Assembly: GCA_963707075.1 (NCBI GenBank)
Contig: CAVPOX010000015.1
Span: 744,001-808,000 of the forward strand
Source of the DNA: CAXMQZ01 sp963707075
GTDB lineage: Bacteria > Acidobacteriota > Thermoanaerobaculia > Multivoradales > JAHEKO01
Direction: 5' to 3'
Length of the DNA stretch: 64,000 bases
Shown here: positions 1-10,818 of the stretch, one piece after another
Numbering within the stretch: position 1 is the first letter of the stretch
Layout of the letters: every line of letters begins with the position of its first letter
The notes under the pieces: model-generated
Databases searched by the model: none
Told to the model about the DNA's origin: nothing
What the model saw: only the letters and a program-made list of their open reading frames with translations
Position numbers and translations under genes: made by a program

Positions 1-665
1 CGCTCCTCCTCCTCGTTCATGCCGACGAGGTTGGCCTCGAAGCCGGGGATCATGCGCTCCTTGCCGATGATCAGCGGGAAGCGGTCCGACTGGGCGCCTT
101 CGACCGGCTCACCGTCCTGGCGGCCCTCGAAGCTGATGACCACGAAGTCGTCGTTCTGGGCGGGCCGATCCTCGACCGGCACCAGCGCGGCCTGCTGGTC
201 GCGCAGCTGCTCGACGACCTGGTCGATCTGCTCCTCGGTGACCTCGTCGATCTCGGGCGTGAAGGGATAGTCGGTGTAGTCACCCAGCTCCACCTTCGGC
301 CGGACGGGCAGGCGTCACCCCGTAGGTGGCGCCGACGCCCTCCTCGAAGCTGCTCCATCGGGCTCGCTGGGAGCTCCAGCACGTCCTTGTCGGCTCTCGG
401 CCAGGGCCGCGATGACGGTGCGCTGGTAGAGGTGCTCGCGGGCCTCGTCGTAGACGGGGTCTGGCGCCTCGGGGTCGGAGCGATCGATGCCCAGGGAGCG
501 CTCCAGGATCTGGCGCGGCACCTTGCCCGGACGGAAGCCGGGGATGCGGGTGCGGCGGGCGAGGTGGCGAACGCCCTCGTTGATGGCGTTCTGCAGTTCC
601 TTGTCGGTGAGCTGGACCTCGAGCACGATGGTGCTCTGGTCGCCTTCGCGGATGTCGGTGTTCAC
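1..665 (-). CDS. tig: trigger factor (partial, frameshifted)
   Basis: Ribosome-associated chaperone and peptidyl-prolyl isomerase that meets nascent chains at the exit tunnel. The GTG at 665 follows an AAGGAACCT ribosome-binding site. The N-terminal ribosome-binding domain is visible, with the family hallmark GFRPGKVP at about residues 45-52. The FKBP-like PPIase domain (key stretch GKERMIPGFE) begins upstream of the window edge, where the gene is cut, so the C-terminal arms are missing. The frame changes twice, near 385 and near 345. An extra base next to a GCCGAG and an extra T in a CTCGAG would restore one continuous reading, so these look like sequencing errors. It is the first gene of the window and is followed upstream by a tRNA on the same strand. 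Confidence 0.93.
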
Positions 666-776
666 AGGTTCCTTGTCATCGGTGGGTGGGAAGTGCCGGA
701 CGAGTATAGGGATGCACCGCGACGTGAGGCTGACGTCAGCCTGCTCGCGCTATGCCGGATCCCGCCGGTCAGGCGC

Positions 777-862
777 TGGTGCCGGGGACAGGACTCGAAC
801 CTGCACGCCCTCTCTGACAACAGCTCCTAAGGCTGCCGCGTCTACCGTTCCGCCACCCCGGC
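777..862 (-). tRNA. tRNA-Leu (anticodon TAG)
   Basis: On the minus strand an 86-nt class II tRNA folds with acceptor stem GCCGGGG/CCCCGGC. Its D arm reads GCGGAACGGTAGACGC, its anticodon stem is GCAGC/GCTGT and its loop is CTTAGGA, giving anticodon TAG. A long variable arm and the T arm GTTCGAGTC follow, and the CCA end is encoded. The long variable arm and the GGTAGACGC D-loop are typical of leucine tRNAs. Confidence 0.95.
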
Positions 863-934
863 CTGGGCGCGGCTCATTATCCCCGAGCCGCGGGGCGCCG
901 CTCGGTCAGGTCTGCGCCGCGCTATGTCTTCCTC

Positions 935-1560
935 TCATCCTCGGCGCGCGTCGAGTGGCGCGGTCGCGCGCTCTCGGCCCGGGACGCGGCCCGTGACTCG
1001 CTCCGCTTCCATGAGCCGCTGCACCATGACCCGGGCACCGGCGGTGCCGAGCGGCCCGGCCACGCGGTCGAACGTGCGCCAGAACGAGGCGGCGGCGTTG
1101 GGCTCGCGGCCCGTACTTGCCCTTCTGCTTGAGGTACTCGGCGAAGTCCTTGTTGAGCGCGCGCCGCACCTCGGGATCCTTGGCCACGCCGGTGTCCTTG
1201 AGGACCTTCTCGATCTCCGGCGGGCAGGATGCCCGCGTAGGGGTCGGGCCGCGGCTGCGGCAGCACCGTCCGGCCACGAAGCGAGCGACCCGCCGTGGCC
1301 CGCCGGCCAGCAGGAAGCCGGTGCCGCCGACGAGGGCCGCCGTCTTGACCGGGTTGCGCCGGATCTTGGCCGGGACGTCGAGCGCCGATTGGGTCGCGCT
1401 GCGTAGCTCGTCGAGCGAATCGGCCGGCTCCGGCACGGGCCGCCTCGAGCTCGGCCAGGGCCTCGGCGCACCTCGGGCGTGGGCTCGGGTCGCGTCTCCA
1501 TCAGCTGCTCGAAGGTCTCCTCTGGCCGTCGCGTTCGGCCTGGCTGTCCGTCGTCGCTCA
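935..1560 (-). CDS. conserved hypothetical protein, DUF3618-like layout
   Basis: About 205 residues once two or three frame breaks are bridged, starting at MSDDGQPG. The N-terminal third is acidic and proline-rich. It is followed by an amphipathic stretch (DELRSATQSALDVPAKIR) and one probable membrane segment (TAALVGGTGFLLAGG). The C-terminal half is basic and soluble, with LKDTGVAKDPEVRRALNKDF. This arrangement, directly behind a holin-X-like protein, resembles the DUF3618/holin-X envelope pairs of Actinobacteria and Chloroflexota. That link is inference from context and composition, not a domain hit. The function is unknown. The start overlaps the end of the upstream gene, which suggests co-expression. 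Confidence 0.55.
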
Positions 1561-2473
1561 TCGGCCCATCATCCTGTTCTTCTGCTTGCGTCCACTGCTC
1601 CTTGAGGAAGTCCTTGGTCTGCTCGAAGGCGGCGATCGACTCACGCGGCACGAGGCCGGCGTAGCGCGCTTCCGGATCGAAGCCCGCGCCGTGCCGCCAG
1701 CGACGACGCCAACGATGATCCAGGTCAGCAGGCCGATCATGATGGCCAGGCCGAGCACGCCATCGGGCGCGTCGTAGCGCGTGGACGCGTAGATGGCACC
1801 GATGAACCCGCCAGCACGAGCCAGGCCGATCGCCCAGGGCCAGCGGGGAGCCGACTGCCACTTCGATGCGCCAGCCCGCCGATGAGCGCGACCACGGCCG
1901 CCGACGATCGCACCGACGACAAGCCCACCAGCGTGGGCAGCCACTCCGGGCCGAACGGGCAGCCGGTCCTCGATCGACGTTCTCTCGAGCCGGCGTGAGC
2001 CCCACTCGCGCGGCCTCGTTGCCGACGTTGCTGAGCAGCAGGACGCCGATCACGACCGTGACGATGACGCCCGAGAGCGCGCCCCAGCCGTAGGAACGCA
2101 CATCGCCGCCGGCGAGGTTGATGCCGATGAAGCCGATGACTGCGCCGGCGCCAGCAGCGTGCCGTGGATGATGCCCCAGCCCATCGAGCCGAAGAGCCAG
2201 TCCCCGATGAACAGGAAGGTGCCGACGTAGAGCAGGATGACCACGAGGATGGCCAGCGCGAGCGCGCCAGCGGCCAGGCCGACGATGATGCCCAGCTCCT
2301 GGCCGGCGATGGCGAGCTCGGCTCGCAGCAGCGCGATGTGCGCCTCGAGCATGCGCATGAAGGCAGCCCGGGTATCGCCGATGGCCTCGCCCACGCCCGG
2401 GCGCCCCGGCATCCTGCAGGTCGGGGGTGCGTCGCCCGCGGACGCGAGTCGGCAGCGTGAGCGCGTGCGTCAT
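1558..2473 (-). CDS. holin-X (PF07332)-like multi-pass membrane protein, frameshifted
   Basis: About 300 residues when the frames are joined. The N-terminal part (RAAFMRMLEAHIALLRAELA) followed by a long hydrophobic hairpin matches the usual pattern of the putative actinobacterial Holin-X family. Four to six further hydrophobic segments follow, including WGALSGVIVTVVIGVLLLS and LGLAIMIGLLTWIIVGVVAG. The tail PRESIAAFEQTKDFLKEQW is amphipathic and typical of these proteins. The role is unknown, and despite the family name no phage genes are nearby. The start is uncertain: 2473 (MTHALTLP) gives a longer N-terminus than 2412 (MPGRPGVG). Breaks occur around 2150, 1960 and 1860. Confidence 0.6.
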
Positions 2474-2634
2474 CGGCTCCGGTCGCGGCGCGTCCTGCGG
2501 GTCGGGTTCGATGTCAGGGTCGGCCTCGCTTCGCCGTCGACGGAGGGGATCGTCGACGACCCCCGACGTTCGTCTTCAGGATACCCGAGCCCGTCACGTG
2601 AGGCGCCGGCCCATCGCCGTAGCTGGACAGCGGA

Positions 2635-2662
2635 GAGGCCCGCCCGACGGGGGCCGGGCCTC
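2635..2662 (-). terminator. hairpin downstream of groL
   Basis: Read on the minus strand, GAGGCCCG...CGGGCCTC forms an 8-bp GC-rich stem about 40 nt after the groL stop. No T-run follows, so this could be a weak intrinsic terminator or a processing/stabilising hairpin. Confidence 0.4.
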
Positions 2663-2704
2663 GCTGAACCTCGGTCGGGAGCGTCGGAGCTCCCGTGGTC
2701 GGCG

Positions 2705-4368
<1,664 letters not shown>

Positions 4369-4498
4369 CTTTCCTCCCTATCGGGTGCGCGGTGCGCGTT
4401 CCGTTGTTGCCACGTGGCGTCACGCATGGCGCCGATGCGTGCTGCGCGTCGGTCCGGTGACCCCTCTCCAGGGGCAGGATGACGCCCCCGTGCGGTGG

Positions 4499-4525
4499 TT
4501 AGCACTCTCAGGCCTAGAGTGATAA
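4499..4525. promoter_or_regulatory. CIRCE operator (HrcA site) upstream of groL
   Basis: The inverted repeat TTAGCACTC-N9-GAGTGATAA matches the CIRCE consensus TTAGCACTC-N9-GAGTGCTAA with one mismatch. It sits about 130 nt before the groL start, in the divergent groL-cinA spacer. CIRCE is the binding site of the heat-shock repressor HrcA. Its position implies a groL transcription start close to it and a long leader. Confidence 0.93.
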
Positions 4526-4602
4526 CACAAAGCCGGTGCACTCGTCAACCACGGGCAGCTCGGCGCGACGCGTGTCCGTGCGCCGCGCTAGACTCCATCG
4601 CG

Positions 4603-5806
4603 ATGACGCACCAGCCGATACCATCGCCCACTCGCGCACTGCCGAGCTGCTCGCCATCGGCGCCGAGCTGCTGGTCGGCGAGACCCGCGACACCAACAGC
4701 GGCGACATCGCCGGCTACCTGACCGAGCTGGGCGTCGAGGTCAGGCGCATGACCCAGCTGCCCGACGAGCTCGGGGTGCATCGCCGCGGCCGTGTCGCAG
4801 GCGCGCTCGAGCGGGTCGACCTGGTGGTGACGACCGGCGGCCTCGGACCCACCCCCGATGACCTGACCCGCGAGGGCATCGCCGCGGCGCTGGGCGAGGA
4901 GCCTGACGGTCGACCCGGACCTCGAGGCCTGGCTGCGCGACCTGTGGGCGAAGCGCGACCTGCCCTTCTCCGACGTCAATCTCAAGCAGGCCTGGCTGCT
5001 TCCAGGCGCCACGGCCCTGGACAATCCCCACGGCACGGCACCCGGCTGGTGGGTCGAACGCGGGCGACGCGGTCGTCATCGCGTTGCCGGGACCACCGCG
5101 CGAGCTGCGGCCGATGTGGCACGACCATGCGCTCCCTCGCCTGCAGGCGCGTGGCCTCGGGGCTGGACCGTGCGGCGCACACGCTGCGCCTCACCGGCAT
5201 CGGGGAATCGACCGTCGTGGACCTCATCGGCAAGGAGTTGCTGGAGCGACGCCAACCCCCGGATGGCGACGTACGCGCGGGCCGACTCCGGTCGACGTGC
5301 GGGTCAGCGCCACAGGGCGACGGGCAGCACAGCGCGGAGGCAGCTGGTGCGACGAGGCCATCGACTGCGCTGAGCCCGCGCATCGACCCCTATGTCTTCG
5401 CGCACGACGAGGAGGGCTGGGCCGAGGCACTCGGCCGCGCGCCTGGGCGAACGCAGCCTGGCCACCGCTCGAGAGCGGCACCGGTGGCTATCTCGGGCAG
5501 TTGCTCGGGACGGCACCCTTCCTGCGTCCGTGCCGAGCTGACGACCGCGCGGTCGACGCCGACGCGGCCTCGTGCTCGCCACGGAGCATCCGAGCTCGGG
5601 CGGCAGCTGACAGTCGGCGTCGCTGCGGTGGCCCACGAGTCGGGTGACGACATGCGGGTCGATGTCGCGGTGGACATCGGCACGACCGCGTTGGTCAGTG
5701 CCAGCCAGCTAGCGTCTTCCGCGGAGGTGACATCGGTCGGCGTCGGCGTTCCGCCAACGCTGCGGTCGCGGAGCTGTGGCGAGGCCGCCTGGGGCCGGAC
5801 TCCTGA
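4603..5806 (+). CDS. cinA: CinA-family protein (molybdopterin-binding domain plus NMN deamidase-like domain)
   Basis: About 400 residues, the normal CinA length. The N-terminal MoCF-biosynthesis-like domain is clear: AELLAIGAELLVGETRDTNS at the start, then VVTTGGLGPTPDDLTREGI and IALPGPPRELRPMW. The C-terminal CinA domain carries ATLESGTGGYLGQLLG, the equivalent of the usual AESCTGG motif with the Cys missing from this copy. Members of this family hydrolyse NMN to nicotinate mononucleotide, or ADP-ribose. At least five frame breaks occur, for example a lost G after the first codons and extra bases near 4775 and 4900. The stop at 5806 is my best restored frame, and other frames would end at 5836 or 5840. 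Confidence 0.85.
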
Positions 5807-5832
5807 GCTGCGACGGCTGCGTGCGCCGGCGT

Positions 5833-6909
5833 CTAGGTGATGCGTGAGGACCGGCGCCTCGGCCGAGGCCGGCCATGCTGACGCGACCAGCGACCTGGCG
5901 CGCCACCTCGCGCATGACCTCGGCCGCCGGACCGGGCTCGCGCTGGGCGACGGCCGGCACGCCGGCGTCGCTGCCCTGGCGCACCTTGACGTCCAGCGGG
6001 ATGCCACCGAAGAACTGGCAGGTCGTGCGCGGCGGCGAAGCGCTCGCCACCCCCGCGACCGAAGATCTCGGTGGCGCTCATCCGCAATGCGGGCAGATGA
6101 AGGCACTCATGTTCTCGACCATGCCGAGGATGGGCACGTTCATGCGCTGGAACATGCTCAGGGCCTTCTCGACATCGGACAGCGCCACATCCTGCGGCGT
6201 GGTCACCAGCAGCGCACCGCTGACGGGCACCGACTGCGCCAGGGTCAGCTGCGCATCGGATGTGCCCGGCGGCATGTCGACGACGAGATAGTCCAGCTCA
6301 CCCCAGTCGACGTCGCGCAGGAACTGCTGGATGGCGCCACCGACGAGCGGACCACGCCACACGATGGGCTGCCCCTCGGGCACGAAGAACTGGATCGAGA
6401 TGACCTTCACGCCGTAGCGCTCGAGCGGCTTGATCTTGCCGTCGGCGTGGCCGGTCGGCTGGCCCTCGATACCCATCATCTGCGGGATGTTGGGACCGGT
6501 GATGTCGGCGTCCAGCAGGCCCACGGTGGCACCTTCGAGCGCCAGCGACGTGGCCAGGTTGACCGACACGCTGCTCTTGCCGACGCCGCCCTTGCCAGAG
6601 GCCACGGCGATGATGTTCTTGACGCCGGGGACGAGGTTCTCGGGCTGCTGCGCCGTGGCGCGACGGACCGTCGCGCCCCAGGTGATATCGACGGCGGTGG
6701 CACCGAGCGGTCCTGAGCTTGTCCTCGATGTCCGCCTCGATCTGGTCCTTGAGCGGACAGGCGGGGGTGGTCAGGTCGACCTTCAGGGCGACCGACGGTG
6801 CCGTCGATCGATGGATCTCCTTGACCATGTCCAGGCTCACGATGTCGCGATGGAGCTCCGGGTCCTGGACGTTGCGGAGAGCGTCGGTGATGGTGGTGTC
6901 GTTGAGCAT
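5833..6909 (-). CDS. Mrp/NBP35-family iron-sulfur carrier P-loop ATPase
   Basis: Apo/holo Fe-S cluster carrier family (Mrp/ApbC). The N-terminal MIP18/DUF59 domain occupies about residues 1-85 (ALRNVQDPELHRDIVSLDMV). The P-loop ATPase follows, with the deviant Walker A GKGGVGKSSVSVNLA, switch DADITGPNIPQ and Walker B YLVVDMPPGTSD. The CxxC pair used for the bridging cluster is present as ICPHC. The frame breaks near 6710 (between domains) and near 6070. The exact C-terminus is uncertain because the last 70 codons change frame. It converges on cinA with almost no spacer and starts downstream of the aldolase gene on the same strand. Confidence 0.9.
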
Positions 6910-7074
6910 GGCGATATCTTACCTGCCGACTCGGGATTGACCCTGGATCGGACCGGACCTGACGTCTCGCTGAGACGAGACGACCGCCGGGAGCCACGAG
7001 GGGACCCGGCGGACGGTGCTGCTCGACGTGCGCCGCGAGGGCGCGCGATGAATGCGGTGTTCGAGGCCTTTCGC

Positions 7075-8471
7075 CTAGGCCTTGAGGCTGACTCGGGACT
7101 GCCTTGTGGCGCTCTGGCGCGCTGACGAACTTCTCGACGGTGGCCCTGTTGCCCGGGATGCCGAGCTGCTCGAAGAGGAACTTCATCTTGGCGTGCTGGG
7201 TGGCGATGATCTCGTCCTTGGTCGTCGAGGTCCCACAATTCACGTTTGATCTCGCCAAGCGCCTTCTTGCGGGTCTTGTAGACGAACTGCGCGTCTGTCT
7301 GGCCCTCGGAACGCTCGTCTGCGAGGTTGTCGTTGCAGTACTGCTCGACCCTGCCGTATAGCTCGGCCGGGAAGGCCGGATGCTCGTACAGGACATTCTG
7401 GAAGCCGGTGGCGAGATGGACCTCAGCCGTCTCTGCCTCGGGGAACCGGTGGAACAGCTCATCGGGCAGCGTGGAGGCGCCGTGCTGCACCGCGCCGGCC
7501 AGGCCGTACTCACGGGCCACGACGCCCAGCTCACGGAGGACCTCGAAGTCGAGCTTGACTGCGGCCACGGAGCCATCGGCCATGGGCACGCCACCGTGTG
7601 ACGTTCCGGTCTGGACGCTGACCTTGGCCAGGCCGATGGCATCGGCACCGGCACGGGCAGTGAAGTCCCTATTGAAGCCATCGAGGTAGGCGCGCAACTC
7701 AGCGGGCGTGGAGTTGCTCTTGCCGACCTCGCCGATCTCGCCACCGATGGAGATGACCAGCTCCTCGTTCTCGCGGATGAGGGCAGCCAGCTCGGCGGCG
7801 CGGGTGTAGTTCTCCTTCTGCTGCTCGTCGAGCGAGTCGAAGGAGAGGTCTACCAGCGTCGACGAGTCGATGTCGATGTTGCCGTAGCCGACGCTCATGG
7901 CGTTCAGGGTCGCTTCATGCAGCGCGCCCGTGACCTTCTCCGGATCGTCGGCGTAGTTCTTGGCATTCCACTGGTAGTGGTCGCCCTGGATGAAGATGGG
8001 GCCCTCCCAGCCGGCATGGATGGCGCCGGCGAGGACGCTGGTGATGTACTCGCCAGGGCGCTGATAGGTGTAGGCCTGCTCGGAACGAGCGAGCTCCCAG
8101 ATCGGCGAACCGGCACCGAGCTCCATGGCGGCGCGGCATCCGGCCGCAGCCATGTCGAAGACCTGCGTGCGCAGGTTGATGGCCGGCTCACTCCAGCCGC
8201 TGTACTCGTCGCGGGAGCGGGCCATGTACAGATCGTGGATGCTGGCCGACCGGCAACCCAGCTCCTGCGAGGCCTCCCAGACGATCCATCGCGCGGCCTC
8301 GACGACGGCCTCGTCCTCGCTGAAGGTGGCGCTCCAGGCGACGTCCCTGATGCCGCTGGCACGGAAGGTCGCGACATCGTCGATGACCAGGCGGTCACCT
8401 ACGACGTGGGCGATGCCGTCGAGGTATGAGACGAGCTCGCCGACGGACGCGGCGACACGTGGGGCGGTCAT
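7075..8471 (-). CDS. class II fructose-bisphosphate aldolase family protein
   Basis: Zinc-dependent aldolase fold of about 465 residues, longer than the 300-350 residues of ordinary FbaA. ATG 8471 has a GGAGG site 7 nt upstream. Candidate zinc ligands are the His in FIQGDHYQWNAKNY (about residue 165) and in AVQHGASTLPDELF (about residue 345). GLAKVSVQTGTSHGG supplies the phosphate-binding glycines. Only the last 90 codons are disturbed: the frame shifts near 7225 and again near 7120, and the restored stop is TAG at 7075. The substrate (fructose-, tagatose- or another ketose-1,6-bisphosphate) cannot be decided from sequence. It lies divergent from the META-domain gene. Confidence 0.75.
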
Positions 8472-8639
8472 GAGAACCTCCGATGAGCGTCGAGCAGACG
8501 CAGGTGTGCTTTCTGTCCTAGATGCTAGCGCTTGTCTCTCCATGCCACCCCTGCCGGCCGACCTGTGGGGGTCGGTCCAGCCGTCATGAAGCTGACAGGC
8601 ACTGCGCGACTTGCCTATGGGGCGGATACTCGCGGCGTG

Positions 8640-9830
8640 ATGCGCTCCATGCATGGACTCGTTCCCATCGTGCTGCTGGTGCTCGTGGCTGTCTCATCGA
8701 CGCCGGTGCAGGCGCAGGAAGGGGCCGGCATGCCCCGGGCGCTCGCTCCGGATGGCCAACTGCCCCTGGAGGGCACCGCCTGGCGGCTGCGTGCCTATGT
8801 CTATCGGGGCATCGAGCGCGACGTCGGGCCCGAGGTGGCTGCCTGGCTGCGACTCAGCGACAGCCGCCTGCTTGGGTCGGGCGGGTGCACAGCATTGCGC
8901 GGCACGTACGCGGTCATCGGATCCGCGCTGAAGGTCGGTCCGGGCAAGATCAGGCAGCCACGATGCGGCGAGCAGACGACGATCGTGCAGCTGGCCATGG
9001 TCGAAGCGCTCAAGGCCGCCGCAAGCTACGGGTTGCTGGCCTCGAACGAGCCCCGCGGAACGGAACTGGTCATCCGCGATGTCTGGGGCACGGGACTCCT
9101 GAGGTTCAGCGCGGACGATGCCGGGCCTCTGACCGGTGAGGAATGGCGACTGACCACCTTCAGCGTCGGGGATGAACGTACCGATGCACACCCCGACCAG
9201 CCGGCCGTGATGTCCTTCCAGCCGCAACGCCAGAGCCCAGCGCGGCGGCGTTCGGACGGGGATGTCGTCGCGTCGACAGGCTGCAACGGCATCATCGGCG
9301 CGTACTTCCGGAACGCCGACGTCATCAGCTTCGGGCCACTGGAGTTGACCGATGCACCATGTGTCGGCCAGGTCGGCGTGCAGCAACAGGCCATGATCGC
9401 GGTCCTCGACGCCACCTCGTCGATACTGGCACTGCCACCGGACCGACTCATCATCACGTCATCCGAGAGCGGTGACTCCCTCGAGTTCGTACGTGCTTCC
9501 ACGCTCGAGGGCACCACCTGGCTGCTGTCCTCGATGGCCAGGGGCAAGAACCCTAGTACCACGGTGACGCTGCTGCTCGACGGCGGCCGGGCCGGCGGCG
9601 AGGGCCCATGCGGCCCCTACTCGGGCGGATACACCACCGATGGGGTGTTCATCACCTTCACCGACGTTAGCGGCGCCGGCGATGCCGACTGCGATGAACG
9701 CGGACCAGAACGGGCCCTGTTGACGGCGCTGCGTCGAGCGGTGCGGCTTGACCGGGCCGGTGACGACCTGACATTGCTCGACGCCGGGGGCACGCGGACC
9801 GCTCGGTTCAGCAGTCCGGGCACGCCCTAG
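8640..9830 (+). CDS. secreted protein with three META-like domains
   Basis: About 396 residues, intact. The N-terminus is a clear signal peptide (MHGLVPIVLLVLVAVSS, cleavage near VQA-QE). Three successive repeats each begin with a strand of the type LEGTAWRL, LTGEEWRLTTF and LEGTTWLLSS, and contain a Gly/Cys-rich turn (GSGGCTALRGTY, VASTGCNGIIGAYF, GGEGPCGPYSGGY). This is the layout of the META/HslJ fold, known from heat-induced HslJ and from lipoproteins involved in stress tolerance. There is no lipobox Cys, so it is probably exported and soluble. An alternative in-frame ATG lies at 8586. The function is unknown. Confidence 0.65.
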   Translation: MRSMHGLVPIVLLVLVAVSSTPVQAQEGAGMPRALAPDGQLPLEGTAWRLRAYVYRGIERDVGPEVAAWLRLSDSRLLGSGGCTALRGTYAVIGSALKVGPGKIRQPRCGEQTTIVQLAMVEALKAAASYGLLASNEPRGTELVIRDVWGTGLLRFSADDAGPLTGEEWRLTTFSVGDERTDAHPDQPAVMSFQPQRQSPARRRSDGDVVASTGCNGIIGAYFRNADVISFGPLELTDAPCVGQVGVQQQAMIAVLDATSSILALPPDRLIITSSESGDSLEFVRASTLEGTTWLLSSMARGKNPSTTVTLLLDGGRAGGEGPCGPYSGGYTTDGVFITFTDVSGAGDADCDERGPERALLTALRRAVRLDRAGDDLTLLDAGGTRTARFSSPGTP

Positions 9831-10022
9831 GTCCGGGGCCGTCTGGCGACCAGTGTCCCGATCCGTATCGACTGACAGCTTGCGGACCGCCTCCACGGGG
9901 GACTCATCGATGCTCGCGACCGACTCCTTGACCGACTCGAGACTGCCGGGCTGCGTGGCCTGACGGCGAGCGTCCTGGCCGGCTCCCCGAGCAAGCCGCC
10001 AGGCATCAGCGGACCGAGACAC
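9827..10022 (-). CDS. possible small protein (about 65 residues)
   Basis: A GTG at 10022 overlaps the stop of the preceding minus-strand gene (TAGTG). It opens a short reading that includes ESVKESVASIDESPVEAVRK, a charged, helix-prone stretch. Without correction the frame runs on antisense to the META gene. With one indel it would stop at the CTAG shared with that gene's own stop. There are no recognisable domains. It may equally be non-coding. Confidence 0.25.
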
Positions 10023-10792
10023 TAGTGTTGGTGCGGGTCAGTGAGTCCGTGGTCGAACGGCGAGGGCGTCGCCTTCTCTCGACTCGGTGCCGGGACTCGC
10101 TCGGGTTCCGCGGCCAGGAATGAGCGCACCAGTCCAGCGCTCGCGGGGTCATCGGCCGCACTCGCGAGTGACTCGAGGAACGCCGCTCGTTCCCGCTGCC
10201 GATCCTCGAGGTCGGCTTGCGTCCGGTCGACCCGGTCAGCCAGCTCGGGCGTGATACCCCAGGCGTAGTGCTCATAGCGGTCATCGTGCTCGTCCCACGC
10301 GGCCAGCACCGCAGGGGGTCGTCTCTGGATGTGCCCTTCGGCATCACGCTCAGCGGGGCGCAGGTAGTGGACCGCCGAGCAGCGCGGGCCTGGCCCCGCC
10401 ATCTCGAGGACGACCACCATCCCAAGACGGCGTTGAGCGTCTTCGGGCAGGGACGCGGGCGCTGCCGAGAGGCGCTTCAGCGCATCACGAAGATCGGACG
10501 CCGCGAGGCTCACGCCGACTCCGGCCCCACCCAGCAAGAGAGCTGCCAGTCGCTCCGTGGTGGGCGTCTCGACGTCGGCGTCGAGCACCACCCAGCGCTG
10601 GTCGGGGTCGGTGCCCAGCAGCGCACCGGCCACTGCGGAACGCAGATCGGCATCGGCCGAGCCGGTCACCGTCAGGGGGACGCCGCCCTCCAGCAATAGC
10701 CACAGCAGTGCGGCGAGCTCGCCGTCGAGCACGCCATCGGCCACCAGTCGGGCAGTCGTCATCGGTGCCATTGCCGCAGTATCGACCACCAT
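10022..10792 (-). CDS. hypothetical protein with a degenerate P-loop-like core
   Basis: 256 residues, intact. The segment LLWLLLEGGVPLTVTGSADADLRSAVAGALLG resembles the Walker A region of type II/IV secretion or CpaF-like ATPases (hydrophobic strand, Gly, loop, helix). The Gly-Lys-Ser/Thr is absent, being replaced by SADADL. A Walker-B-like strand (RWVVLDADVE) follows. The C-terminal third is charged and helical (RTQADLEDRQRERAAFLESL). It is the last clear gene of the polyamine operon, 26 nt after the aldehyde dehydrogenase. Nucleotide binding is unlikely as written. The function is unknown. Confidence 0.55.
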   Translation of the reverse strand: MVVDTAAMAPMTTARLVADGVLDGELAALLWLLLEGGVPLTVTGSADADLRSAVAGALLGTDPDQRWVVLDADVETPTTERLAALLLGGAGVGVSLAASDLRDALKRLSAAPASLPEDAQRRLGMVVVLEMAGPGPRCSAVHYLRPAERDAEGHIQRRPPAVLAAWDEHDDRYEHYAWGITPELADRVDRTQADLEDRQRERAAFLESLASAADDPASAGLVRSFLAAEPERVPAPSREKATPSPFDHGLTDPHQH

Positions 10793-10818
10793 CGTCCCAG
10801 GCGTGTCGCCACGGACGA

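Noticed and set aside
935..2473. A 512-residue minus-strand open frame
   Set aside because: It merges pieces of the holin-X-like gene and the following hypothetical through a frame that has lost its stops by indels. The protein-like segments jump between frames, so I split it into two genes.
6837..7074. Aldolase reading through to 6837
   Set aside because: The C-terminal extension is arginine/serine-rich shadow sequence that overlaps the mrp start. A single indel restores a TAG at 7075.
9459..10022. 187-residue minus-strand frame antisense to the META gene
   Set aside because: Only the first 60 or so residues are outside the META gene and look protein-like. The rest mirrors an intact plus-strand gene, so I keep only the short possible gene.
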